From Beverwykella pulmonaria (Eukaryota > Ascomycota > Dothideomycetes > Pleosporales > Melanommataceae): a stretch of DNA of 64,000 nucleotides. The notes below the pieces were generated by a model. It saw only the letters and a program-made list of their open reading frames with translations. It was not told where the DNA came from and ran no database searches. Positions 34,558 to 45,558 of the stretch are shown here, piece after piece (positions within the stretch are counted from its first letter, which is position 1; each line of letters starts with the position of its first letter). Both the position numbers and the translations under genes were made by a program. The stretch spans positions 1,275,364 to 1,339,363 of the forward strand of contig BCHH01000008.1 in assembly GCA_001599595.1 (NCBI GenBank), read 5' to 3'.

Positions 34558-37219
34558 ATGAGACTCCTTTCACGCGCAATCATAAGGCCAAGACTGCCAT
34601 TGCGAAGCTCGCTACTCTTACCAAGTGCCGGAAGACGACACCTCACGAACAACGGCTTCTTTAGGGTCTCGGAAGAGGTGCGGGAAGCATTGGAAGCGAA
34701 GAGGCCTGTCGTCGCTCTTGAGACGACAATATATACTCATGGTAGCATCCATTCTCTCTGAAGCTCTACGCAATATACTTACGAAATTTCAAGGCTTCCC
34801 ATACCCCGACAATGTAGCCCTCGCATCCCTCCTCGAAAGCACAGTCCGGGTCAATGGTGGGGTGCCCGCGACAATTGGAATTCTAGATGGGGTCGCGCGC
34901 GTTGGCATGAGCCCGGAGGAGCTCATAAAGCTTACCGAGTCCGCAGGACAGAAGACTACCCTGAAACTGTCGAGAAGAGATCTGAGCTACGTCTGCGGTT
35001 TGCGATTGGCTGGGAAGAACTATCACGGTGGGACTACCATAGCCGGGACTATGCTGCTGGCTCATTTGGCTGGCATTAAGATATTTGGCACTGGTGGCCT
35101 TGGTGGTGTCCATCGGGGTGCGGAGTCTAGTATGGACATCTCTGCTGATTTGACCGAGCTGGGACGCACTCCTGTCACTGTAATAAGCAGCGGATCCAAG
35201 AGCTTCCTTGATATCCCCCGAACTCTCGAATACCTCGAGACTGAGGGTGTCGGTGTTGGCACGTTTGCCGATGGGAGAAAGGGCGATGTTGACTTCCCCG
35301 CTTTCTGGTCGCGAGACAGTGGAGTCAAGAGTCCGACCACGATTGAAAATGAGATCGAGGCTGCTGCCGTAATATGTAGGTGCTTTCTTATATCACAACT
35401 CAAATATTTTATGATTCCCATCCATCAACCACTTACCCTTCATGTGAACTGCCTCTCATACCTCGACAGTTGCGCAACACTCGCTCCAGATCCAATCTGG
35501 CCTCCTCTTCGCCAACCCCATTCCCGCCGACACCGAAATCCCAAAATCTGAAATGGACTCCTTAATTGCGGAAGCCATCCGGCAAGCCGAAGCCTCAGGT
35601 GCCACAGGAAAAGATAATACACCATTCATCCTCGCCAAGATTAAAGAGCTCAGCGGTGGCAAGACCATACCCGCAAACCGGAAACTCATAGAGTCGAACG
35701 TACGGCGAGCCACCATTGTCGCCCGAGAACTCGCTGTCCTAGAAGCGAAGCAAGACCATAGCCAAGGGTGAGCCAGACACTCTTGTTGCGCGACTGTAGC
35801 TGTAGTTGCTGGCGCTGATAGTAAGTACATAGCGACGTGTCTACGAATTTCACTCCTATTTTGTCGAATCCTGCTTCGCCATCTAAAGATCGATTGAGAA
35901 GTGCATCTCTACCTTCCTCGGAATCTCCCTCAGACGTCATGTCAAATTGCGTCCCAAGTGCCCCCCGAATCGTTCAATCTGTTGATATCCTTGTTGCTGG
36001 TGCGCTTGCCGTCGATTTCTCCTGCGACTACACGCCCCTCTCCGGGTCACCAAACCAGACGGATCCAGCACCACACACATCGAATCCAGCAGTCATTCGC
36101 CAAACGCTAGGCGGTGTAGCCCACAACATCGCTAAAGCTGCTCACCTCGTCGATTCCTCTGTTCTGCTGTGCAGCGCTATAGGTGACGACCTCAGCGGCC
36201 AGTCGGCCCTCCACGCGCTCCAAACATCCGGTATGCAGACCTCCGGCATAAAGATTCTTCCAAAGCACCGCACAGCACAATACGTCGCCGTCAACAATGC
36301 ACACAAAGACCTCGCCCTCGCCATGGCCGATATGAGCATCCTCGAAACCAGCACCCACGCTAGCATTCAAGAAATCTGGCTCTCCACACTATCCACCCTC
36401 CCAACGCCTCCCAAATGCGTAATAGTAGACGCAAACTGGCCCTCCTCAAGCCTCCACTCCTGGCTCGCATATGCACGCTCCATAAATGCCCTCTCTATCT
36501 TCGAGCCCGTATCTACGGCCAAAGCAACCCGACTCTTCGATACTCTCCCACCTCCCCTTTCACCACTCCCCTTCCAAACGCCGCCTCCCAACGCCACCGA
36601 AAGCGAACTCGCAACCATTCCCCCACCCCTCTGCACCCTCAGCACGCCTAACACGCACGAACTCACCGCCCTCCACTCCTACGCTACAACGCACTCCCTC
36701 TTTAACGCCCCATCCTGGTTCCGTACCATCGATGCTCTCGGCATCCCTTCCTCAGGCCTGCGCGTGCCACTGTCAATAGCAACAACCCCCTCTCTGGTCG
36801 ATGCTGGTATCCCACAGATGGCCATAAAACTTCTCCCCTTCATCCCCCTTCTAGTCACAAAACTCGGTCCCTCTGGCGTGCTCGTAGTAAAACTTCTCTC
36901 GCCCGATGCTCCCGAGCTGTATAATGACGAGGATAGGAGGTACGTGCTGTCGCGGTGTGTGAATGGGGATACACAGGCTGGAGTTGGTGGGTTGTACGTG
37001 CGGCTTTTTGAGACGGAGCGCGTGCTGGAGGGTAAGGACGTGGTTAGTGTGAATGGGATCGGGGATACGTTTGCGGGCGTGCTGGCTGCGGCGCTGGTGG
37101 CGGGGAAGGGGTTGGAGGGTGCGATGAGGTTAGCGCAACGGGCAGCGGGGTTGAGTTTGCAGAGTGTCGAGGCGGTTAGTGATGAGGTTGGAGGATTGAA
37201 GGGTGTGGTTCAAGGGTAG
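34558..37219 (+). CDS. Fused pseudouridine-5'-phosphate glycosidase and pseudouridine kinase (IdgA/PfkB)
   Basis: Bifunctional enzyme of pseudouridine breakdown. The PfkB half phosphorylates pseudouridine and the IdgA/PsuG half splits the C-C glycosidic bond to uracil and ribose 5-phosphate. Four exons (34558-34741, 34794-35375, 35470-35767, 35833-37219) encode 816 residues. Residues 1-35 (MRLLSRAIIRPRLPLRSSLL...) look like a mitochondrial presequence. PsuG landmarks are LETTIYTHGFPYPDN (acid Glu), GTGGLGGVHRGAESSMDIS (metal site), SSGSKSFLDIP (expected Schiff-base Lys) and LLFANPIP (Asn). The kinase half starts near residue 380; SVDILVAGALAVDFSCD and VNGIGDTFAGVLAAAL (catalytic Asp, anion hole) are typical of PfkB. 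The third intron removes an in-frame TGA at 35,769, so the two halves are not separate genes. Confidence 0.95.
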
Positions 37220-37394
37220 GTGTGATAATGGAGACGAGGATTGTAGATGATTAGGAATTCAACTGTATGTACATAGGTTCGAATACCAAAGTGTTCAAAG
37301 ACGTAACAATTTTTCCTCTTATACAGTCAAGTCGGGCTAACCGCAGTACACGGTCCACACCGTCTCCTTTCCCCTTCCCCCTCCCCCTCCCTCC

Positions 37395-37486
37395 CACTAC
37401 ATATACATGATCTACTCTGTCAGTTAGCCCTCCCCCCCCTTCTCCCTTCCACTACATATACATGATCTAATCTGTCAGTTAGCCCT
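37395..37486. repeat. Direct repeat duplicating the 3' end of VTC4
   Basis: A 37-nt sequence at 37,395-37,431 recurs at 37,450-37,486 with one mismatch; the period is 55 nt. The second copy contains the VTC4 stop codon and last glycine codon, and the first lies downstream of that stop in the transcript. Poly-pyrimidine runs flank both. Confidence 0.9.
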
Positions 37487-40025
37487 TCAGACCTCCCTTC
37501 CACCCGCCATCCCCAAGTCTAACCCCAAAACTGACCGCAACCGCGACAAACAGTCCCAAACAAAGCAAACTCGGTCCCCACTTGTCATGATACGTGACGG
37601 CCCTCCTCAACCTAATCATCCTAACTCTCCATAAGAACAAGCCGGCACTGTAAAAGAGTGATAGTATGGCCACTATGGTGAAGGCCCAGGCGGCGGCTAG
37701 TGCTAAGCTGTCGCCGAAGTTGAGCAACGTGGCGGCGATGGAACCTAGGAGGATACTGAATTCGAGCCAGGAGAGGAAGGTGCGTTCGGTGGCGAGCTGG
37801 ACTTTTGGTTCCACGCGGACGGGAACGTGTATTCCTGGAAAATGTTATTTCAATGTATATATTGGCCAGGAGGAGTTGATATATGAACTTACGCTTTCCC
37901 TTTGGCGCCTTAAACATCTTAATCTCACCAGGCCGTTTCCAGCTCGGCACACCCAGATCCGCCCCTCCATTCCCCATGTCCGTCGGCGTTGGCATCGGCA
38001 AAACCATAAGCGCTGCATGTGCGACCGTATTTCCAAACTTCTTCGCCTTGTGCTTGAAGAACTTGGCTTTGTACTGCCAGCCCCCAACACGCCGCGCTTC
38101 CTCTAAATCGTCGTCGTCGTCGTCCTCGCTGTCCGAGTCGTAGATGGGGTAGTCATTGGCGGCAATCGGTTGCGCTGAGATGCGTTCTTCGACGTCGAGG
38201 GCGTTGGGGCCTTCGCCGTTGCCGTTGCCGATGGTGCCGTAGTCGCGGCGTTGGGCGAGATCATGTTGTTCCAGGACGTCGCGAGCTTCGCGGAGCCTTT
38301 GAAGCCCCTCATCGTCCTGTTCACCGTCTGCAGGCGGCAAGAGTGCGGCAACTTCGTCGTCATCACTGTCGTCGTCAAGGTTGCCGCTTGTGCTGATTTC
38401 GTTACTGGTACCGGGTCTTTGAATGCCGAACTGATGAGTTCGGGGCTTGCGGATGTCCACTTCCATCTGAGGTGTCCAGTATGGGAGGAGTTTGATGCGG
38501 TCCGGATTCAGGGTCGCGGTGCCGTGGATGTATTTCGAGAATTTGGGGACAGCCTCCACGAGATGCGAGGCTGTGAGCTCGCGGATCCACTCAGGCGGTT
38601 CTTGGCCAGCTTGCGTTTGAAGCTTCACTTCCAGTACGGCGTACGGGAAGCGCTCGATATCCTCTGGTGGAAGCTGGGGGAAGGGCCAGTCTACGCCAAT
38701 GTCCATGCGGCGCCAGTTGTCGCCTGCACGCTTGCGGCCGTCGAGGTTGTCTTCGCGGACCATGGTGAGCTCGGTGTCGAGGGAAATGCGGACTCGGGCG
38801 TCGCCGGGCAGCTGGAACGCTGTGCGATGGTAGAACGAGCGTGTTACCGGGACGAGTTCGCGGGTCAGGACGCGATACTGAATCTCCCTTGCAAGCTGCT
38901 CGTCAGATGCAATGTCCTTCTCAGGCCTCTTGTTGTCCTTGCGCTCCTTCTCAAAGATCTTTTCCGGAGTCAGCTCGCCGCGCAGGTATGCGTTCACGTT
39001 CTTCTCCTTCAGTTTAAATCGTGCCTTGACCGACTCTTCGCCGGTCCAGTCTTCTCGATGGGTTTTCCGCTCCACGAAGATGGTCTCGCTGTTCATGCCT
39101 CCATACCATCGCAAACGAATGGCTTCGGCGCCTTCCGTCTTCTTCAGTCGCCCCATGTACAGCTCCCATGTTTTCGTGTTGTCGAAATAGATGGACGTGA
39201 TGGCCGAGTCGTCGATGGCGAACTCTTTCGATGCGTTGAAGACCAGTACGGGTAGATGTTTGAGAATGATGAGCTTGAGCTCTGTGATGTTGTCTGGGTG
39301 CACCCAGTACTTTGTCGTCTGGCGAACGAAGTTCTGCTGCTTGCCTCCGGCTGCCGAGTCGCCTTTGACGGGATTGCCGCGGGTTCGGACGGTATCGTAG
39401 AGCTTGGAGAGCTTGATGATGAAGGCATCGTAGTTGTCTTGGAAGAAGGGCTTCCGTCGTAATCGCGCGGCGAAGACAGGCTTGAGCATCCAGCCCGTGG
39501 ATTTCTATACGTTTGTTAGCGCCAATCGGGAAGACGGACACGGCACCACACACATCATGCTTCTTGATGATCTTCTGGAAGCCCGTGTAGTTCAGCTGCG
39601 TGAACTTGGCCAGGTCGTGCACATCAGCAATAATATCGCTCAGGTCCTCCTCCAGCAGCTCAAAGTCTTCCTCGGTGGGGCTGTCGGCGGCGCCATCCGC
39701 CTTCGCAATGACATCGGCGACCTCCTTGTCGGAGGCGCCGATGCGGCGGATGATTTCGTCGCTCTTGACCTTTTGGAAGGTGTAGACCTTGTCCAGCTCC
39801 TGCTCGAGCTTCTCGACAAACTTCTGCTCCTCGCGCTCGTCCCAGGCGCGGTGGGCGCGCAGCGCCTCCTTGAGACTCTCGTAGTCGATGTAGTAGTACA
39901 CCCAGTCCTTGACGAGCGACGACTTGAGCTGCTGCCCGAATCTGCGTGCAGCCGTTAGCAGGAGGTTGCATATGGAGCGACAATACGATTGGAGGGGCGC
40001 TCGCAGGGGGCTGGACGAACCTCAT
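37479..40025 (-). CDS. VTC4: Vacuolar transporter chaperone 4, polyphosphate polymerase
   Basis: Catalytic subunit of the VTC complex, which makes inorganic polyphosphate from ATP and feeds it into the vacuole. Four exons (40021-40025, 39554-39941, 37893-39504, 37479-37834) encode 786 residues. Exon 1 holds only ATG AG. An N-terminal SPX domain (about 1-170) has the inositol-pyrophosphate-binding basic patch IIKKHDKSTGW, split by intron 2. The central tunnel domain (about 190-480) has [35 protein letters not shown] and other basic residues expected to bind triphosphate. An acidic linker follows ([11 protein letters not shown]). Three membrane helices form the C-terminal DUF202 domain ([49 protein letters not shown]). 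Two upstream CACGTG sites suggest control by phosphate status. Confidence 0.97.
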
Positions 40026-40283
40026 GATAGGCGGGTGCGGGCAATTGTGGTCGCGAACGTGGTGCAAGGGGGCAAACGACGAGGGAATTGAGGACGACCG
40101 AGAGGAAGAGCTATGCGGAGATTTCGCAGACTTCGCAGAAGATGATGTCGCGACAGTAGGATTGATAGCAGGCCGTCGGTGTTGTGCAGACTTTGAGGGA
40201 GCTTGGGCCTTCGATGTGGAGATCGATGCGTGATAACCAGTTCCCAGCCGAAGCCTCTAACGAACAGAAGAGGCGAGACGACC

Positions 40284-40289
40284 CACGTG
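40284..40289. promoter_or_regulatory. CACGTGGG, candidate Pho4/NUC-1-type site
   Basis: CACGTG within CCCACGTGGG lies 259 nt upstream of the VTC4 start codon. CACGTGGG is the high-affinity form bound by yeast Pho4, and VTC genes belong to the phosphate regulon there. Confidence 0.5.
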
Positions 40290-40490
40290 GGAGCGAATCG
40301 CTACAATCGATTCATTGCATCTGGTACCTTCGTAGATGGCGTTTAGATCTTTCTTTTCACGACATTGCATGCATACAATCTACTAGGTGCTGTATTGGAC
40401 AGCATCATTGAAATGCCAAGTGAAGGAGCTCGTGTCGAAGCCATTGGCGAATCATAGCCCCTGGCCATATCCCCGTCATCCAATCTGAGG

Positions 40491-40496
40491 CACGTG
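40491..40496. promoter_or_regulatory. Second CACGTG site in the shared upstream region
   Basis: CACGTGCG, about 200 nt further from VTC4 and 332 nt before the divergent oxidoreductase start. It could serve either gene. Confidence 0.4.
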
Positions 40497-40700
40497 CGCG
40501 GGCCTGGCAACGGCCAACTTCCTCAGAAAGTCAACCTATACGCTGTTTCGAGTCCACACTCTCTTTAAACCGAGTAGAACCATCCAGTAGATAGAGAATT
40601 TCAAAGCTATGTAAGCATCTCATCCTTCTCCGCAACTCCGCATTACTCCGCAACTCTCTCCGCAAATCTTTGTCATCTGGTAAGGGGGTCCAAAGATGGA

Positions 40701-40707
40701 TATAAAG
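40701..40707 (+). promoter_or_regulatory. TATA box of the oxidoreductase gene
   Basis: TATAAAG lies 121 nt upstream of the ATG at 40,828 and precedes a pyrimidine-rich leader. Confidence 0.55.
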
Positions 40708-40827
40708 TAGCGCTATGGAAGAGCCTCCAAAGCCATTCAAACAAGTTCTTTCCATTATCTCTCCGTCTCCTTTTCCAATTCTCTCCTGCATTCGACTCCC
40801 CTTCCTACTCGGTCGCACAGAATCAAC

Positions 40828-41989
40828 ATGGCACCTATCCGCGTTGGCTTCATCGGCCTCTCCTCCACTCAATCCTGGGCCGTTTTCGCCCACCTTTCCT
40901 ACCTGAAAACAACCTCCAAATACGAAATCGTTGCCCTCTGCAACTCCAGCGTCGAGAGTGCCCATGCAGCTATCAAAGCGCATGGCCTCCCGTCCTCGAC
41001 CAAAGCCTACGGTTCCCCCGAAGATCTCGCCGCCGACCCCTCCATCGACCTCGTCGTCTGCTCAGTCCGCGTCGACAAGCACTACGCCGCGCTTCTGCCC
41101 AGCTTGAAAGCAGGAAAAGACGTCTTCTGCGAGTGGCCGCTGGCAAAGAACGCTGCTGAGGCCGAGGAAATGCTGGCAATCGCAAAGGCGAATGGCGTCA
41201 AGACTGTGGTGGGCCTGCAGGGACACATGTCCCCCACTCTTAGAAAGATCAAGGACGTCATTGCGAGCGGGAAGATTGGTAGAGTCCTTAGCTCCACGTT
41301 CCATGGCACGCCGCTGGTGTTCGGGTCGACAGTAGGGGAAAACGTTGTGTACCAGAATGATCGCAGTATCGGGGGCAATCTTCTTACCATCTACGGTATC
41401 CACTGTATGTACATGGCCCTTCTTCCGCTTCACAGAAGGCTTCCGCTGACCACGTGATGTAGCCCTCGACTCGATCCAGTTCGTCCTCGGCCCCCTTACA
41501 TCCTTCACCCCGCTTCTCGATATCTCCTACCCCGAGAACGTTGTTACTACGGCCTCGGGCGAACCCACCGCCGCTACCAGCCAGCGCACATCGCACGACC
41601 AAATCCTCCTCCACGGCGTCCTCGCCTCCGGCGCCGTCTTCTCCTACCATCTCCGCGGCGGCCCCGCATTCTCGCCTACCACCGGCCATGTCTGGCGCAT
41701 CTACGGCACCGAAGGTGAGATCCAGATGTCCGGCCCTGACTCGTATCTGCAGATTGCCGAGGATAATGTGAAGATCGAGGTCTTTGATCATAAGAGTGGC
41801 ATCACGGAGACGGTCGAGGTAGGCAAGGATGAATTCAGTGAGTTGATGCTGTATGGTAGGAATGTGGCGAGGTTGTATGAGGGGTTTGCGGAGGGGAAGG
41901 GGGTGGATGGGGGCGTGCTGGGGTGGGAAGAGGCGGTGGAGAGACACAGGTTTGTCGACGAGGTTTACAGGAAGGCTGGTGTGAACTGA
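40828..41989 (+). CDS. Gfo/Idh/MocA-family NAD(P)-dependent oxidoreductase
   Basis: Two exons (40828-41404, 41463-41989) encode 367 residues. The N-terminal Rossmann fold begins MAPIRVGFIGLSSTQSWAVF, a variant of the GxGxxG nucleotide loop also seen in Gal80-like members. DLVVCSVRVDKHYAALLPSL and KDVFCEWPLAKN follow, the latter holding the family EKP-type segment changed to EWP. The C-terminal half is the alpha/beta substrate domain (SGAVFSYHLRGG, WRIYGTEGEIQMSG). Such enzymes oxidise or reduce sugars, inositols or related polyols. The changed EKP lysine means that catalysis is not assured, and a Gal80-like sensor role is an alternative. The start has context caacATGg. Confidence 0.93.
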
Positions 41990-42187
41990 AAATGAGGGGG
42001 AGGAGTAGGTGGTGGTGGGTGGTGAGTACATTCAGGTCCTTCATTGCTCCGTGCTTGGCTTTTGCAGTTACCAATCTCTTTGTCCATCCATCATTCCACT
42101 CGTGCTCAAGGCATTGGCCTCCGTTGGCAATCTTCACAATACACCCACGTCGTCCTATCCAACCCTCAATTTCCTCGCAATCACACG

Positions 42188-42762
42188 TTACAGCTTTCCC
42201 TCACCCTTGATAACATCCCTAACCAGGGTCAACCCCTCGACCGCAAACCGCACCATATTCCCCTCCCTATCGCCCCCCAACCCAGTCTCCACCTCCCTTG
42301 TAACCGTCCCCTTCTCGCTACTGACCGCGAGTGCCACATACCCCGGCGTCCTATTCCTCGTGGTGCCGCCCGTCGGTCCCGCCGTCCCACTCTCACTCAC
42401 AGTATACGTGCTCCCCAGCGTCTTCCTCGTGTGCTCGGCGAGACCAGCGACAATGTCTGGGGTGGGTCCTTTGTAGTCTTTGAGGTGGGCCTCGGTCCAG
42501 CCGGCGTATGCGATGCGGGATTCGAGCGTGTAGAGGGTGAGGCCGCCTTTGTAGTAGCCGGAGGCGCCGGGGAAGGAGAGGAGGGTTGCGGAGATGAGAC
42601 CGCCGGCCGCCTGCGTATCGTTAGGAGGGAATAGAGGGAAGGTTGGGGAGGGATGGGTACGGTTTCTGCCACTGAAATGGTTTCTTTCCGCTCTTTTAAG
42701 AGGGTTGCGACTTCTTGGACTATTTCCCGGAGGGCTGCGGGCGGGAAGGCGGAGGCGGACAT
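42188..42762 (-). CDS. Stand-alone CinA C-terminal domain protein (PncC-like)
   Basis: Two exons (42661-42762, 42188-42610; 50-nt intron) encode 174 residues, the size of the bacterial PncC/CinA-C domain, which deamidates nicotinamide mononucleotide. SVAETAAGGLISATLL lines up with the bacterial AESCTGG loop, YYKGGLTLYTLESR with the Tyr/Lys segment, and SESGTAGPTGGTTRNRTPGY with the GIAGPxGG loop. The catalytic serine of the bacterial loop is replaced by Thr and the neighbouring Lys position by Arg, so the activity cannot be assumed. No targeting signal is seen. Confidence 0.9.
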
Positions 42763-43898
42763 GTTTGGTAGTGAAGTGTGGATGGGATTAAGGATTGTTT
42801 GGAAATGAGTGGAGAGGTGTTGAAGTATGGGAGTGCATCTTGGAACCCTTTTGCACTTTGACCTCTTAAGACTTACAAATCAGGAGGCCTCGGATGCAGC
42901 TTGGAGAGGAAAGAAGCTCTAACCGCGGGGTACCTGCCTCTAGATGTATGCATGATGAGGGGTAGCTAGCCGCGACTCAACGTCTCTCCAACACTTCTTA
43001 TCCATGCATTCAATTCTCTGGACCGATCTTTGCCCACGTCAAAATGCGCGAGAAGGTGGCGGTATTGTATACACGTTTAATTTTCTTTTCTTAGAATTCT
43101 CCATCTTCTCGTCATTTTTTTCCTTTCTGTCACCTAGTCTGATTGAGATGCCATCCTCTAACTGCTCAACGAAAATGGCATAACAGCCTTGGTATGGCAG
43201 AAGGAAATAGAGCGAGCACAATTCAGCGATGACTCAAGACCCAATATGCTAGATAGCATTACTGCTCGACGTGTGTTACCGAAGCCAACGGGCATGCTGA
43301 GTGCAAGGAAGCTGATAGAAGATCTGTACTCAAAGGTAGGTCATAGGTAATGCCGAGTGGAGGTCCAAGGGTTTGTTTCCATCATACGTGTTGCATAACC
43401 TGATACGTTAAGTGGTCTTATGGCTCGCTAAGTTGGCCGTTTTCAGTTCACATGGGAAGTGAACGTGCATCGCAAGAGAAGGTGAAAGAGACACCTGTTA
43501 CAGGCTTACCTAGGTATCTATACCATGAGGCAAACGAAGAGAAGGTGTATAACGTTTTTATGGAACTTGAAGTACAATGGGAAGGCACTACACTAATCCA
43601 ATGCCTGGGAGCATGAGCGAGTGTTTGCACCCGAGACGGGCAGTCCCTTTTCACCGCCGGGCCCTCAGGTGATGGTGAGTCCCGACAGTATCACATTGAC
43701 AATGGTCACAAAAAGGAGAGCCCAGTCAACTCCTCACCGCCCTCAAAAGGCGTTATGCTTCACTTCATCAATCACAGTTATATGTAGGTCACAGCACCTC
43801 TCCTTCCTCTTCAGCTTCTCACTACTACTCCAACTCTACAGAATTCAACAGTAACAACAGCTCTCCTACCGACCTTTACGAAAAGCCTGAGACGAGCT
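42763..43898. other. Intergenic, CinA-like / secreted orphan
   Basis: 1.1 kb with no supportable gene. A short frame at 43,448-43,654 and others show no signature. The right end has the C/T-rich leader of the secreted protein. Confidence 0.45.
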
Positions 43899-44826
43899 AT
43901 GAAGCTTCTGACACTCCTCATCACTGCGGCCTTGGCTGCTTTCATCGCTGCGGCTCCTACCATCAACGTAGCCGACAGTGAGCCAAACGCCTTACAGTAT
44001 TCAAGTTTTATTTTAGACCTGACACGATGTAGGCGTCATTTGGACGGCCACCATTGCCGACACGACCACTTTGATCGACTCCAATCATGGTCCGACTGAT
44101 AACCCCTCCGTTATTGTCAGCCCTATGGACCCCGCTCCAATTTCCCAACAGGAAGACTGGGTCGTTACTCTGAACATCAAAGACAAGGATCCTCAGTGTT
44201 ATGCCACAGCAGTGAAGCCCCGCAGCCTCACCAACCCTACGGATATCGCTACAGGTTTTCAGGTCGACTTTGGCAATGTCGTCACCGTCTCAATTAGAAA
44301 CCATCTGCCGCAGAGCGTGGGGAGATTGGCCGGCGGGGCCCTCTATGGTGCCATCTACAAAGCACTCGGATACCTCTGTCCATATGGTACATCCAACTGC
44401 TACACCTGGGACGGCCTTGTTCACCCACCGCCAAACACTGACTTTCATACCGAAATTCCCGTCGAGTACGTCGACGAGAAAACGCGAGTCCGCAATGGCG
44501 GCAGATTGTGGATCTGGATACAGCAAGGCCATCACCGCTCAGAACAGATTCGCCGCTTCTTATTTGGATCGATTGCCGGCACTATCGAAGCCGCCGCCAG
44601 CAGCGACAACTGCTACAAGGGCATTGGTAATATCCCGAGTTTCGTGGGTGTCCGCACCAGCGGTGGCGACATTCTCGATGTTTGGTTCAGGGCAGACCAT
44701 CCCACCGGCAGGGACTTCAAGTGCGAAGCCATGATCGACACAGCCCGGGACAAAATCACACTCCTCGTTCCCGAGTTCAACCAGTGTGTTGGATCGGGAG
44801 GGGCAGACGTCTTCTGCCAGAAGTAG
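43899..44826 (+). CDS. Secreted cysteine-containing protein, unknown family
   Basis: Two exons (43899-43977, 44033-44826; 55-nt intron) encode 290 residues. A clear signal peptide (MKLLTLLITAALAAFIAAAP) precedes a mature domain of mixed strand/helix character with seven cysteines, most in the second half (YLCPYGTSNC, SSDNCYKG, FKCEAM, FNQCVG, VFCQK), and a hydrophobic Gly/Ala stretch (VGRLAGGALYGAIYKALG) that could be a buried helix. I recognise no catalytic motif. The intron acceptor was chosen because it gives an open frame from signal peptide to stop. Possible roles include a wall protein or effector, but nothing in the sequence decides. Confidence 0.75.
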
Positions 44827-45558
44827 AGGCCAAGAGGGTGGTTGTTCTCGAGAGTGAATCTGACCTTGTGAATGCATCTCGGGAAGCGTGAGGGTACAAT
44901 ATCATACGATTACGATTACGGAAAGTAGGAGCGTCTTTGCATGGACTAGTACTACGAGCTTGGGTAGTGATTGATGCCGTATATGTGGACATCTGGAGAG
45001 GTCTAATGACATCTCATAGAGAATGGTGGTATTGGCCGGTAATCTCTACTCTCTTAACTACACGTTTTCAGTGCGCCCTGTGCATTTATGAAACCTTGAT
45101 CTCTTCCCTAAACGTCCTCATACTAATTCTTCAATAATCGTCTACTGACACACCTCTGCACAACAATGTCTTCCAATGGAATTAACGACACTTCTGAACG
45201 GAACCCACGCAGAGACACATCTTCACCTTCTCAAATCTGAGAATTGTAAGTGCGATTGTGTTATTAGGATTGGCGTTGACACCGAAAGCAGAGGTATTGA
45301 TGCAAGGCCTAGCAAAGCGGACAAAGATGTCCGTAGATGTGCAAGCATAGTATTCGTCGTATATGATGATAGTCGTCAACATGACAGAAATAGTTGATGA
45401 GGCATTGAAAGTCCTACGAGGTGGATAGAATATCCCACAAGAAATCCGCTCACCATAACTGCACAGCGGAGACCTCTACCCTAGGCCTGTTGGTATACCC
45501 TTTTTATCCATCCTTTGCGCCCCAAATCCATACAGATATTGTACACCTATGATCGTGA
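44827..45558. other. Intergenic, convergent 3' region
   Basis: 3' flanks of the secreted orphan and SUB1. A short open frame at 45,176-45,397 is not supported as a gene. Confidence 0.4.

Larger units (their letters stand above)
40026..40827. other. Divergent intergenic region, VTC4 / oxidoreductase
   Basis: About 800 nt holding both promoters: two CACGTG sites and a TATA box nearer the oxidoreductase, plus a C/T-rich leader just before its ATG. No gene seen. Confidence 0.55.

Noticed and set aside
35760..35837. Separate glycosidase and kinase genes divided by a TGA
   Set aside because: GG|GTGAGC and CATAG|CGACG splice in phase, removing the TGA, and fused forms are the fungal norm.
38251..39255. 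334-codon open frame on the plus strand
   Set aside because: It lies fully antisense to VTC4, whose exons are proven by family motifs. It is a shadow of GC-rich third positions and has no domain.
39014..39901. Long minus-strand frame continuing past VTC4 exon 2
   Set aside because: It is read-through of intron 2 into a wrong frame of exon 3. The spliced frame gives the conserved SPX/polymerase sequence.
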